Of a stretch of 64,000 bases of DNA, positions 46,623-55,113 are shown in pieces. This stretch comes from Bacteroides fragilis. Lineage in GTDB: Bacteria > Bacillota > Clostridia > Lachnospirales > Lachnospiraceae. Under the pieces are notes generated by a model. That model saw only the letters and a program-made list of their open reading frames with translations, did not search any database and was not told the origin of the DNA. The stretch covers positions 453,888 through 517,887 of the forward strand of contig JAMPFK010000001.1 in the NCBI GenBank assembly GCA_023664485.1, in the 5' to 3' direction. A program made the translations under genes and the position numbers. Positions within the stretch are counted from its first letter, which is position 1, and each line of letters opens with the position of its first letter.

Positions 46623-46904
46623 CTATGCTTTGAATTTCGGAAGAATCTTCTCCACATCGCTGTGCGGTCTCGGAATAACATGAGTCGCTACCAGCTCTCC
46701 TAATTTGCCCGCCGCATTCGTGCCAGCCTCAACAGCCGCCTTCACCGCGCCTACATCGCCGCGTACCATAACGGTTACGAGCCCGGAACCGATCTTCTCT
46801 GTTCCGATCAGAACAACCTCCGCCGCCTTGGTCATTGCATCAGCAGCCTCAATCGCCGCTGTAAGTCCTCTTGTTTCTACCATTCCTAAAGCTTCCTGTG
46901 ACAT
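46623..46904 (-). CDS. BMC hexameric shell protein (PduA/EutM-like)
   Basis: A protein of 93 residues, single BMC domain, with the usual [20 protein letters not shown] opening and [17 protein letters not shown] end. Probably a major facet protein, together with its paralogue at 45894. It is 41 nt from the gene downstream. Confidence 0.95.
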   Translation of the reverse strand: MSQEALGMVETRGLTAAIEAADAMTKAAEVVLIGTEKIGSGLVTVMVRGDVGAVKAAVEAGTNAAGKLGELVATHVIPRPHSDVEKILPKFKA

Positions 46905-46941
46905 ACTTAGTCCTCCTTGTTTATATTGATACTTTTACGTC

Positions 46942-47280
46942 CTAGTTTTTATCGAGCGCGCTGATTTTCAGCATTTTCTCCGTGTCTTCCGTTGGTCTTG
47001 GAATAATGTGCTTACATACGACTCCCGTGTTTGCAAGCGCAACTGCCTCGGCAGCTCTCATAGCTTCCTCCACATCCGCAATACTGCCTCTGAATTTAAC
47101 CGTAACCAAAAGCGGTACCGGCAGAGCGTCCGCATTGGCAGGTTTATTTTTATCGAATACTTCCAAACGGACATTTGCCGCCTTACAGCCCGCGTCTGCG
47201 GCAAGAAAAGCGCATACAAGCCCAAATACTTCCAACAGACCTACCGCTTCCGCTTCCTTACGAGATGTTAATTCTTCCAT
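46942..47280 (-). CDS. Divergent BMC hexameric shell protein
   Basis: A protein of 112 residues with a single BMC domain but two differences from PduA: an N-terminal extension of about 10 residues (MEELTSRKEA) and an insertion near residues 45-58 (DKNKPANADALPVP) between the strands that normally join directly. The end (CKHIIPRPTEDTEKML) is typical. The insertion lies on the way to the central pore, so it may change pore shape. It is the first hexamer gene after the alcohol dehydrogenase. Confidence 0.88.
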   Translation of the reverse strand: MEELTSRKEAEAVGLLEVFGLVCAFLAADAGCKAANVRLEVFDKNKPANADALPVPLLVTVKFRGSIADVEEAMRAAEAVALANTGVVCKHIIPRPTEDTEKMLKISALDKN

Positions 47281-47321
47281 AGCGATACCTTTATTCCTTC
47301 CTCAATTTTGAGTTTGGGCAG

Positions 47322-48536
47322 TTATTGATTAACGATTGCAATTTTCAGACCGGTCATCGCGAGGTTGGTCTTTAACGCTTCGTTGATCTGCTCTAACGGA
47401 TATTTATGCGTAATCAGATCCGCGAGCGGGAGGCCGATTCCTTTCGCCCTCTTTAAGAAATCAAAAGTCGTAGCGTAATCCCGCAGCGTATATACCCAGG
47501 AACCGACTAACGTAATCTCTTTAGAGCACATATCAAAGTGCGGATTGATCGTCGCGTCGCCGCCGTTTACGAAAAAGCCCAGCTCACAGAGCCCGCCGCC
47601 GTTGCGGATGAATTTGTAAATATTCGCATGCGCCGCCGGATTTCCCGTACACTGGAACGCAAAGTCCGCAAGATGTCCGCCGAAAGAATTCCCGACCGCG
47701 CCGGCCAGCGCTTCGATTCCCTGAAATTCCTTAAAGCTTACCGTATGGGAAGCGCCAAGCCTTTTGGCAAAATCAAGGCGCATATCGTTGCCGTCAACCG
47801 CCGTAATATTCTCAATGCCGAGCGTGCGCAGAACCGCGATACAGATCAGGCCGATAGGCCCGCAGCCCTGTACGACTACGCGGCTGTTAAAACGCAGGAT
47901 TCCCGTTGTTTTGGCTCTCTCCACTGCATGTACGAGTACCGCGCAGGGCTCGATCAGAATTCTGGAATCCAGATCCAGATCGCTTACGTTGAATACCGTA
48001 GAGCCGCCGCGTATCAGAATATAATCGGAAAACCATCCGTTCAGATGCACATCGTCGTCGGGAAGCAGTCCGTATACATCCGCCGCTCCCACATTCTGTT
48101 TATTCAGATCATACATCGTGATTTCCGGATCGTCTTTAAAAATCATACAGGTCACGACCTTATCGCCGAGATGAAGGTCTTTGCCCGCGCTGTCCTTCTT
48201 TACGTTCTTACCCATCTTTACGATCTCGCCGGTTCCTTCGTGTCCGAGAGCTACCGGAATCAGGCCGAACGGGTCGCGCTTAAACTCATGCGCATCCGTC
48301 CCGCAGACGCCGCAGCCTTCCACTTTGACCAGAATATCATCATCGCCGACCTGCGGCATGGGAAATTCTTTTACTTCAAATTTTTCCAGTTCCGTCAGCA
48401 TCGCAACATGAGCGGTAGAAGGAATCGCCGCTCCCGCCTGGCTTTTTCCTGCCGCAGGCGCGCCGACGCCGCTTCCGGAAAGCTGGCCCAAAATCTGTTT
48501 GACGATCTGCTCAACTTCCTTTTCATTTACTGCCAT
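47322..48536 (-). CDS. Zn-dependent alcohol dehydrogenase with encapsulation peptide
   Basis: An enzyme of 404 residues begun at MAVNEKEVEQIVKQIL. The first about 20 residues are an amphipathic helix of the encapsulation type, joined by a Gly/Ala linker to a medium-chain dehydrogenase. Zinc ligands include CGVCGTDAH and GHEG; the coenzyme site is VVQGCGPIGLICIAVL. The structural-zinc Cys set of ordinary ADHs is missing, the loop being replaced by DPEITMYDLNKQ. It probably reduces propionaldehyde or lactaldehyde with NADH inside the shell. This differs from the iron-type PduQ of Salmonella. Confidence 0.92.
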   Translation of the reverse strand: MAVNEKEVEQIVKQILGQLSGSGVGAPAAGKSQAGAAIPSTAHVAMLTELEKFEVKEFPMPQVGDDDILVKVEGCGVCGTDAHEFKRDPFGLIPVALGHEGTGEIVKMGKNVKKDSAGKDLHLGDKVVTCMIFKDDPEITMYDLNKQNVGAADVYGLLPDDDVHLNGWFSDYILIRGGSTVFNVSDLDLDSRILIEPCAVLVHAVERAKTTGILRFNSRVVVQGCGPIGLICIAVLRTLGIENITAVDGNDMRLDFAKRLGASHTVSFKEFQGIEALAGAVGNSFGGHLADFAFQCTGNPAAHANIYKFIRNGGGLCELGFFVNGGDATINPHFDMCSKEITLVGSWVYTLRDYATTFDFLKRAKGIGLPLADLITHKYPLEQINEALKTNLAMTGLKIAIVNQ

Positions 48537-48586
48537 TTCTATATCATGCTCCTTTCCACATTCTTTTACAGGTTTCTGTGTTCTTC

Positions 48587-49978
48587 CTAACGGATGCAAA
48601 GGCTGTCCGACATCGTGCAGCGTCTTCTCTTCGTAAATGTCTGTGCGCTCGTCAGGCCTTCGCCTGTCCTGGATGCGATCGTAAAGGTACAATAGCCTTC
48701 GCCGCCGAATCCGAGCGCCGCATAGCTTGGACCGTTCTTTACGAGAATTGCCGTATCGATCGCCTTTGCATAGGTCGTAATGTTATCCACGTTCTTGGAA
48801 TGGATATGTGCGGAATGACGGTTGCCATGCTCCAGCCATACGGCCGTTTCCACGCCCTCTTCAAAACTTTTTACCCGGACCATGCCAAGAATCGGCATCA
48901 TCAGCTCCGTTGCGATGAGCGGATGCTCCTTCGGCCCCTCGAAAACGATACATCTGATTTCCGGACCGACCTCCACGCCGACCATGGAAAGCAGCGCCCT
49001 CGCACTTCTGCCCACGCATTTTCTGTTCAGCGCACCCTTGGGGGTAATGACGGTCGCCGTCAGTTTATCCTGAATTTCTTTGCTCGCGAGATAGCAGCCA
49101 TTTTCCTGAATCATATAATGCATCAGCTCATCCGCGATGCCGTCCATCGCCACGATTTCCTTTTCCGCGATACAGGGCAGATTGTTATCGAATGTACAGC
49201 CGTTCACGATGTCCTTCGCCGCCTTCCGCACATCCGCGGTATCGTCCACTAACGCCGGCGGATTGCCTGCGCCCGCGCCGATCGCCCTTTTCCCGGAAGA
49301 AAGGACTGCCGTTACAACGCCGGGGCCGCCCGTCGCTACCAAAAGCGGTATCGCCGGATGCTTCATCATAATCGCACTCGTGTCCATCGTCGGCACTTCC
49401 ACCGTAACGGCCACATTGTCAGGGCCGCCCGCTTCCAGGGAAGCTTCGTTAATCATATTGATGGTAAAAATCGTTGTTTTTTTCGCATTCGGATGGGGAT
49501 TGAATACGACGGTATTTCCGCCCGCGATCATACCGATGGAATTGCAGATGACCGTTTCCGACGGATTGGTCGCCGGCGTAATCGCGCCGATAACGCCGAA
49601 AGGCCCCATTTCCACAAGCGTTAAGCCTCTGTCGCCGGACCATGCGATTGTGCTCAGATCCTCGGTTCCCGGCGTATTGTCCGCCGTCAGATGATGCTTC
49701 AAAATTTTATCCCCTACGTTTCCCATGCCGGTTTCATTCACGCCCATATTGGCAATGATTTCCGCATTTTCATGCGTTTTTCTTCGGATAGCAGAGATAA
49801 TCTTTTCTCTCTGGTCCAGCGTCAGATTGCGGACGACCTTCTGCGCTTCGATGGATGCCTTAATGGCGTCGTTCATATCCCTGAATACGCCGTGCATCCC
49901 TTCTACCGAACCGGCTATCTGCATATTTGCCATGACTTTCTGTACGATGTCATGAATCATGCTTTCATCTATAGACAC
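48587..49978 (-). CDS. pduP: CoA-acylating propionaldehyde dehydrogenase (PduP-like)
   Basis: An enzyme of 463 residues. The first about 18 residues (SIDESMIHDIVQKVMANM) are an encapsulation helix. The aldehyde dehydrogenase core has PFGVIGAITPATNPSE, the nucleotide loop ATGGPGVV, and the catalytic Cys in FDNNLPCIAEKE (near 270). It makes propionyl-CoA from propionaldehyde, supplying PduL. It overlaps the 3' end of the PduO-C-like gene by ten bases, so translation of the two is coupled. Confidence 0.95.
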   Translation of the reverse strand: MSIDESMIHDIVQKVMANMQIAGSVEGMHGVFRDMNDAIKASIEAQKVVRNLTLDQREKIISAIRRKTHENAEIIANMGVNETGMGNVGDKILKHHLTADNTPGTEDLSTIAWSGDRGLTLVEMGPFGVIGAITPATNPSETVICNSIGMIAGGNTVVFNPHPNAKKTTIFTINMINEASLEAGGPDNVAVTVEVPTMDTSAIMMKHPAIPLLVATGGPGVVTAVLSSGKRAIGAGAGNPPALVDDTADVRKAAKDIVNGCTFDNNLPCIAEKEIVAMDGIADELMHYMIQENGCYLASKEIQDKLTATVITPKGALNRKCVGRSARALLSMVGVEVGPEIRCIVFEGPKEHPLIATELMMPILGMVRVKSFEEGVETAVWLEHGNRHSAHIHSKNVDNITTYAKAIDTAILVKNGPSYAALGFGGEGYCTFTIASRTGEGLTSAQTFTKRRRCTMSDSLCIR

Positions 49979-50448
49979 TTTATTACCTCCTTTAACATGG
50001 CTTTTCCATAAGCCGCAAGCTCCGTGTCCTGAACTGCCGTGCCTCCGGACACACCCAGGGCGCCTATCATGGTACTGCCGACCATCAGCGGTTCGCCGCC
50101 GCCGAGTATCATCACTTTTCCATCGTTGGAAAACTGCAGGCCGTACAGATCATGACCGGGCTGGCATAATCGTGATAACTCGCTCGTTGACATCTGAAAA
50201 GCGGTCGCCGTATAGGTCTTATTGAGCGCCACATCAAAGCTGCCGTGATAGGCGCCGTCCATACAATGGACCGCCACCGGGCGCCCCGCCGCATCCGATA
50301 CGGCGACAACGACACGCATTCCCATTTCCTGCGCCTTCTGCTCCACCGCTTCGATCAGTTTCACGGCAAGCTGCAAAGACATCACTTCTTTGACGATCGC
50401 TTCGTCAACGAGGTTCTTTACTATTTTCTCAAGATTATATTTATCCAT
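49969..50448 (-). CDS. GlcG/HbpS (PduO C-terminal) domain protein
   Basis: A protein of 159 residues. After an N-terminal helix (DKYNLEKIVKNLVDEAIVKE, possibly an encapsulation signal) comes the HbpS/DUF336 fold, with VAVSDAAGRPVAVHCMDGA and the Gly-rich ILGGGEPLMVG and GALGVSGGT. This domain forms the C-terminal half of PduO and binds haem or a corrinoid in some cases. Stand-alone copies are common in GRM loci and their role is unknown. It starts four bases after the aldolase gene ends. Confidence 0.88.
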   Translation of the reverse strand: MDKYNLEKIVKNLVDEAIVKEVMSLQLAVKLIEAVEQKAQEMGMRVVVAVSDAAGRPVAVHCMDGAYHGSFDVALNKTYTATAFQMSTSELSRLCQPGHDLYGLQFSNDGKVMILGGGEPLMVGSTMIGALGVSGGTAVQDTELAAYGKAMLKEVIKCL

Positions 50449-50451
50449 AGA

Positions 50452-51249
50452 TTATTTGCCGAGCTGCTCTAAAACTTTCTTCGTAATCGCTGCTACGAGT
50501 TCCTGGCTGTCCTGTGAGCCCGCGGAGGAAGAGCAGGAGCCGCAGTTATGGCAGTTCGCCTTTCCTTTGTTCTGGCACAGGTCCGCCGGATGACGTCCGG
50601 GCAGGCCCATTTTTCTTCTGATCTCGTACAGCTTCTGCACGTTCTCAGGGCTGAACTCTTTCGGGCCGCCAAGCTGTCTTGCCTTATAAAGAAGTTCCGC
50701 ATAGAACTCAACGGATTCCATCTTCATATAAGCCGCCAGAAGATCTGTTGACCAGGTCAATGCGCCGTGGCTTTCGAGCAGCACCGCATCGAAATGCTCC
50801 AGATATGGCTCTACCGCATCGGGAATCTCCATCGTGGAAGGCGTCCCATAAGGCGCGATCGGAACGCAGCCGAGCGCGATTACCGCTTCCGGCATGATCG
50901 GCTGTGTCAGCGGAATGCCTGCGATAGCGAAACTTGTCGCAAATGTAGGATGCGCATGGACAACGGAACCAACATCCGGTCTTTTCCTGTAGACGCGCAT
51001 GTGCATCTTGATTTCGGAAGAAGGCCGAAAGCCCTTGTTCGCCTGGATTACATTGCCGTCCGCATCTACCTTACAGATAAATTCCGGCGTCATGAATCCT
51101 TTGGATACGCCGGTAGGGGTGCATAAGAATTCATTGTCATTCAGCTTCACGGAGATATTTCCGTCGTTTGCCGCGACCATATTACGGTCGTAAATTCTTT
51201 TACCGATGTCGCAGATCTGTTTCTTGATTTCATACTCGTTCAGTGCCAT
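50452..51249 (-). CDS. fucA: L-fuculose/rhamnulose-1-phosphate aldolase, encapsulated
   Basis: An enzyme of 265 residues of the class II aldolase/adducin family. The zinc ligands are His in VHAHPTFATSF and the later ESHGAL, with Glu/Asp in SSEIKMHMRVY. It cleaves fuculose- or rhamnulose-1-phosphate to DHAP and lactaldehyde. A C-terminal extension of about 45 residues has four Cys (C-x7-C-x2-C-x2-C, in LCQNKGKANCHNCGSC), a Ser/Gly spacer, and the amphipathic helix SQELVAAITKKVLEQLGK, an encapsulation signal. The aldolase inside the shell locus is what marks GRM5. Confidence 0.93.
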   Translation of the reverse strand: MALNEYEIKKQICDIGKRIYDRNMVAANDGNISVKLNDNEFLCTPTGVSKGFMTPEFICKVDADGNVIQANKGFRPSSEIKMHMRVYRKRPDVGSVVHAHPTFATSFAIAGIPLTQPIMPEAVIALGCVPIAPYGTPSTMEIPDAVEPYLEHFDAVLLESHGALTWSTDLLAAYMKMESVEFYAELLYKARQLGGPKEFSPENVQKLYEIRRKMGLPGRHPADLCQNKGKANCHNCGSCSSSAGSQDSQELVAAITKKVLEQLGK

Positions 51250-51309
51250 TTTGTTCTCCTTTTCTTTATTTGCTTTTATTTACAAATAGAAAGGCCGCTT
51301 TGCGGTTTT

Positions 51310-51771
51310 CTATTTCGGTTCCTGTGCCCATGGAAGTACGTCGCCGGACTCGCTCAGATACTCCAGAATCTCAGCCACGCCTTCGTTCGCCTTAGAATTG
51401 ACGAAAAAGATTTTCTTGCAGCCCGTCAGCCTGAGCCACTTCGCGGCCTGTTCCGGGTTCGCATCCTCTCTGTCGATTTTCGTAACGATGCCGATGACGT
51501 CCCTGTTCACCATACAGGTGATATTGGGCGGATAGAGGGAGTAAGGCTCGTTCGCCGCGAGCAGCAGCCCCACCACATCTGCCTCGTAGGAATAGAGCGC
51601 CAGCGCCCTTCCGAGTTTCGCCGTCTGGGCGTATTCGCCCGGCGTATCGATGATGACGTCAAAGTAATTAACGTACTGTGTCTTCTTATAAGTAATGGTT
51701 TCGCCTTTCAGCGCCTGTGTCAGCGTCGTCTTGCCCGCTTCGCTGCGCCCTATCAATATCAGTCTTTTCAT
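51310..51771 (-). CDS. pduV: PduV/EutP-like small GTPase
   Basis: A protein of 153 residues with the P-loop GRSEAGKTT at residue 8, the G3 motif DTPGEY and the G4 motif TKID. The family binds GTP and associates with the shell; PduV links Pdu particles to filaments in Salmonella. It overlaps the PduU-like gene by four bases (ATGA), and both are at the start of the operon. Confidence 0.92.
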   Translation of the reverse strand: MKRLILIGRSEAGKTTLTQALKGETITYKKTQYVNYFDVIIDTPGEYAQTAKLGRALALYSYEADVVGLLLAANEPYSLYPPNITCMVNRDVIGIVTKIDREDANPEQAAKWLRLTGCKKIFFVNSKANEGVAEILEYLSESGDVLPWAQEPK

Positions 51772-52121
51772 GTTCTTGTAATCTTGCAGACGGTATAGTG
51801 AAGCGTCTCCTCCGTATAGAGAAGGATCGCCTGTATCGCCGCCTCTACCTGTGAAACCGTACCCGTAACGATGAGCGAACCGGAAAACCTGTCCACAAAT
51901 CCCAGTTCCACGCCCGATGATTTCATCGCGATATCGGCGATGATGATTGCCGTCTCCGCCGGGCTTATCGTCAATACACCGATGGCGGAACGGGCGTATT
52001 CCACGGCGGGGTTCAGGCCTAACTTCTCGTAAAGAATGTTATCCGGGTTGGCGATGATATGCGCCAGCGTAATCTGTTTTCCCGGAACGAGCTCCTGTAT
52101 GATTCTCTGTTTGTCTTCCAT
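51768..52121 (-). CDS. pduU: Circularly permuted BMC shell protein (PduU/EutS-like)
   Basis: A protein of 117 residues. The N-terminal segment (about 1-30, ELVPGKQITLAHIIANP) is the small beta-barrel part seen in PduU/EutS, and the BMC fold follows in permuted order, with AIGVLTISPAETAIIIADI in the middle. Hexamers of this type are thought to cap one face of the pore. It is the first gene of the microcompartment operon, about 70 nt downstream of the promoter, with GGGGG before the ATG. Confidence 0.92.
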   Translation of the reverse strand: MEDKQRIIQELVPGKQITLAHIIANPDNILYEKLGLNPAVEYARSAIGVLTISPAETAIIIADIAMKSSGVELGFVDRFSGSLIVTGTVSQVEAAIQAILLYTEETLHYTVCKITRT

Positions 52122-52196
52122 TTAAAAATCCCCCGCTTTTGCAGTTTCCCCGGCTGGATAACGCCGTCAGTCTGTCTACTGTCTCCGATATAACAT

Positions 52197-52225
52197 ATTA
52201 TACGGTATGTCCCCTCTAAAGTCAA
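52197..52225 (-). promoter_or_regulatory. Promoter of the microcompartment operon
   Basis: Minus strand TTGACT (52220-52225), exactly 17 bases, TATAAT (52197-52202). This is a near-consensus sigma-A promoter, about 76 bases before the first ATG. No clear operator palindrome was found around it. Confidence 0.85.
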
Positions 52226-52375
52226 TACAGATTCAACATAAAACAACATTTTCTTTCTTCCGTTTTTGACCGTTTTCGGATTTTAAAGCGGGGAAAAATT
52301 CTATTTTTTTCTGTTTTTGGTTGGGATTTGTTGGGTTTGTGTGGGGTTGGACGGGGCTTCCCGCAAGGAAAAGTC

Positions 52376-52948
52376 TTATTCTCTTTTTAATCTGTCATAC
52401 AATATTTCTTCTTCTCCTGTTGAAAGAGTTACTTTCTTTTTATACAGCAGCGTCCATGATGACTGATTTTTTGTATAATCCATTTTATTCTGTGGAAAAA
52501 ATGAACGGCAAAATAGTTTCCATCCTTGTTCTCTGCCAGAAACAAAAATATATTTTTCCTTCTGTATTGTTTTTCATTATGTAATCTGATTTAATAACCG
52601 AATACGCATTAAGTTTCCGGTTGTATTTAAAAATTGTATCGTTACTGTCAATCATGCTTTCCAGAAAAGGAAACATATCTATTCTGTCTGCAATTTTATA
52701 ATACAGGTCGGACGACTGGAGCTGCTCCGCCATTATTCGACGCTCTTATATTGCATCAAATATTTTTCCTCTGTCACGGACTAATTCCGGTCTGTCAGTC
52801 AAATATTGAAGTCCCATTAAGTGAAAGCATTCTTTTTGTCAAAATTTATCTGTAATGGAATAGATATAGTTTTTCTTCCCAATACCAGATGATATTCTTT
52901 ATCCAACAGTTTTTCGAAAGCATCCACACAGTCATATACATTACGCAT
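52376..52948 (-). pseudogene. Frameshifted PBECR4-like nuclease-domain gene
   Basis: On the minus strand, from the ATG at 52948 (AGAGG upstream), a protein-like sequence runs through all frames to 52376: MRNVYDCVDAFEKLL, a frame change before HLMGLQYLTDRPEL and RDRGKIFDAI, a stop, then LYYKIADRIDMFPFLE and SNDTIFKYNRKLNAYS, another shift to FLAENKDGNYFAVHFF, and a last shift to NQSSWTLLYKKKVTL and EEEILYDRLKRE. At least three frameshifts and one stop inactivate it. The pieces resemble the phage-type PBECR4 domain family; the name is from memory and should be checked. Confidence 0.55.
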
Positions 52949-52970
52949 CGGATTTACCTCTTTTTAAAAC

Positions 52971-52998
52971 AAAAAGCTCCGCTTTCGCAGAGCTTTTC
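52971..52998. terminator. Bidirectional hairpin terminator
   Basis: AGCTCCGC / GCAGAGCT with a four-base loop, flanked by AAAAA and TTTT, so it could end transcripts in either direction. It lies just 5' of the PBECR4-like pseudogene on the minus strand. Confidence 0.6.
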
Positions 52999-53197
52999 CG
53001 ACGTTTTCTTTCAACTGTATATACAGCCCAGCCAGAACGCGGTAAACGTCAAACCCATTCAAAGCTCGTAAGGCACTGCTTTCTGGCACAACACCTTATA
53101 TCAACGCTTTAACCGACACTCAGGTTGCCCGTCTTTATTATTATAGTACAATGCACATAAAATATATCAATCAGAACTGCCGGAAAACACAAAGCTT

Positions 53198-54091
53198 TTA
53201 TGATTCCACCCACCACCTGATGACCTTCGGCGTGCCGTCTTTTTCCCATGTAATCAAAAACTGCGCCGTCGCAACATTATGCACGATTCCGCCTTCCCCA
53301 TACAGATACTCCGATGCCTGTAATGCCCTTTTTCCCTCATATTCCACGACGCAAAGGTCATAAAAGCCCCTCGCATTGCCGCCCACGAGATGCGGGCTGT
53401 CAGGAATTCTCATTCCTTCGATATTTTCCCCGCGAAACGCAATCAATTCGTCAAAATAGGGACAGTATGCGCTGTAAACATCTTTTTCCGGCTCCTGAAC
53501 GAGTTCCACCCTGAGCCCGCAGTCGTAATCTTCCTCTAAATCGGAAGGCAGCGCCAGCCGCTCTATGGCGTGGTCCCTGTATCGAAAAACAGCCTTGTAA
53601 GAGTCGCCAGCCGCGCCGCAGCCCGTTCCACCCGCGCTGAACACGATTTCTATATTTTCATCGTTGTCGATGTCCGCCCAGAAGGCGTCGAACCAGCCGC
53701 AGAAAGAGCAGGCTTCTTCTTCAAAGCAGTATGGTCTGTCATCGTTTAAGTAAAGCCACAGGCTGCCCGAACCATAAGCCGGGCGTTCCTCTGCATCCTG
53801 TACCATGACGAGCATATCCGGCTGCCCGTTTTCGTCGATATCGTCGATTAACAGACCGGTCAGCGCCATGCCGCCATCCCGGAAAATCTGGTCTTGTAAA
53901 AGGCGGCCGAACAATTTTTCCGCAGTCCCCGCTTCCACATTCTGTTCTTCTGCCTTTTCCAGAAAAAGCTGCCCGTTCTCCTTTATCCAGCCTTCGATGG
54001 GCATTGCCTCTTCTGGCATGTCCGTTATATCCGGCGTTCCAATGCGCAGTAAGAGTATCAGTATTTTCCCGGCTTTTCCAATCCAGTTCAT
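53198..54091 (-). CDS. Hypothetical protein with calcium-loop-like Asp repeats
   Basis: A protein of 297 residues. I start at MNWIGKAGKILILLL; the ATG at 54142 lies in a MITE. A short hydrophobic N-terminus (about 8-16) may be a weak anchor or signal. The middle has Asp-rich turns, DDIDENGQPDMLVM and ADIDNDENIEIVFS, as in VCBS/EF-hand-like calcium loops, and several Cys. The C-terminus has a GEGGIVHNVATAQFL strand. No named family. It lies alone between the degenerate region and the PHP gene. Confidence 0.6.
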   Translation of the reverse strand: MNWIGKAGKILILLLRIGTPDITDMPEEAMPIEGWIKENGQLFLEKAEEQNVEAGTAEKLFGRLLQDQIFRDGGMALTGLLIDDIDENGQPDMLVMVQDAEERPAYGSGSLWLYLNDDRPYCFEEEACSFCGWFDAFWADIDNDENIEIVFSAGGTGCGAAGDSYKAVFRYRDHAIERLALPSDLEEDYDCGLRVELVQEPEKDVYSAYCPYFDELIAFRGENIEGMRIPDSPHLVGGNARGFYDLCVVEYEGKRALQASEYLYGEGGIVHNVATAQFLITWEKDGTPKVIRWWVES

Positions 54092-54127
54092 TGCAATCGA
54101 GTCCTTCCTTTTTCCGCATCTTTTTTC

Positions 54128-54230
54128 TATAGTTAACGACATTAGAAACAGCCTTTTCGGACTTGTAAAAGCTTACCTATATGGTTTCTGCAAGAGCCGG
54201 AAAGAGCAATTTATTATGTCATTTACTATA
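54128..54230 (-). mobile_element. MITE copy 3 (103 bp, inverted)
   Basis: Starts TATAGTTAACGACATTAGAA and ends TTATGTCATTTACTATA, the reverse complement of the other copies. It lies in the divergent region between the gene ending at 53198 and the PHP gene, where it may carry or disturb promoters of both. Confidence 0.85.
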
Positions 54231-54357
54231 AATATACAGTAACGGAAGCATACATCATAGTTGTATCAAAACTGCATCATAGTTGCATCATTTTTTCTTT
54301 TTGCGCTTTACTTTATCGGGTACAGGCAATATAATACTCACAGGAAAGGAGACATCC

Positions 54358-55113
54358 ATGCAGACGATTCCCATTTTAGCAGATATTCATACGCATTGTA
54401 TCGCCAGCGGCCACGGCACGCACGACACGATTACGGATATGGCACGCGCGGCGGCCGGGCGTTCGTTATGCGTTCTCGGTCTGTCCGACCACGGTCCGGC
54501 GACGCCGGGCGCGGCGGACAGCTCTTATTTCCGGAATCTGCTGCTGGCGGAGCGGAAACGTTTCGGCGTCTCGCTTTTTTATGGTGCGGAGCTGAATATC
54601 CTGAACGAAAACGGTGGCGTGGATTTAGATGACTCCCTCATTCAGGCGCTGGATTATGCGTTCGTCAGCATTCATCCGCCGACCTTCCGAAACAGCGCGG
54701 CAGATTCCGGCAGCGATGTTTATACCCGCGCTGGCGCCATCGATTCCAACACCAACGCTTATGTTCAGGCGATGAAGCATCCGGGCGTTCGTTTTCTCGG
54801 CCATCCCGACGACGGACGTTTTCCGGTGGACTATGAACGGCTCTTATCCGCTGCCAAAGAAAATCATGTTTATCCCGAAATCAACAACGCTTCCCTGATG
54901 CCGGATGCGTACCGGACAGATGGGCGCCGCAATTCAATACGGATTCTTTCTCTCTGTAAAAAGATGCAGCTCCCGGTCTTGCTTTCCAGCGACAGTCATG
55001 GAAAAGAGCATATCGGGGATATGAGGTATATTATGCCGCTGCTTACGGAATGCGATTTTCCCCGGCGGCTTGTTATGAACTTCGATTTGGGGTTGCTGTA
55101 TCGGGTATTGTAA
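54358..55113 (+). CDS. PHP-domain phosphoesterase (YcdX-like)
   Basis: An enzyme of 251 residues with GAAAGGAG upstream. Metal ligands of the PHP family are visible: DIHTHCIASGHGTHD near the N-terminus, GLSDHGP, the Glu in GAELNIL, the mid His in VSIHPP, GHPDDGR and the final SSDSHGKEH. Length and order match YcdX-type trinuclear-zinc phosphatases. The substrate is not established; family members act on small phosphate esters. It is monocistronic. Confidence 0.9.
   Translation: MQTIPILADIHTHCIASGHGTHDTITDMARAAAGRSLCVLGLSDHGPATPGAADSSYFRNLLLAERKRFGVSLFYGAELNILNENGGVDLDDSLIQALDYAFVSIHPPTFRNSAADSGSDVYTRAGAIDSNTNAYVQAMKHPGVRFLGHPDDGRFPVDYERLLSAAKENHVYPEINNASLMPDAYRTDGRRNSIRILSLCKKMQLPVLLSSDSHGKEHIGDMRYIMPLLTECDFPRRLVMNFDLGLLYRVL

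Noticed and set aside
45894..46904. Two very similar BMC genes taken as an assembly duplication
   Set aside because: They differ at many positions and at their C-termini, and a distinct BMC gene lies between them; real paralogues.
47538..48590. Plus-strand frame of 350 codons opposite the alcohol dehydrogenase
   Set aside because: Shadow of the coding strand; its composition is not protein-like and the opposite strand has zinc and NAD motifs.
54092..54142. Longer start (MSLTIEK) for the gene at 53198
   Set aside because: The ATG is part of a MITE terminal repeat and has no ribosome site; the ATG at 54091 follows a GGAAGGA stretch.
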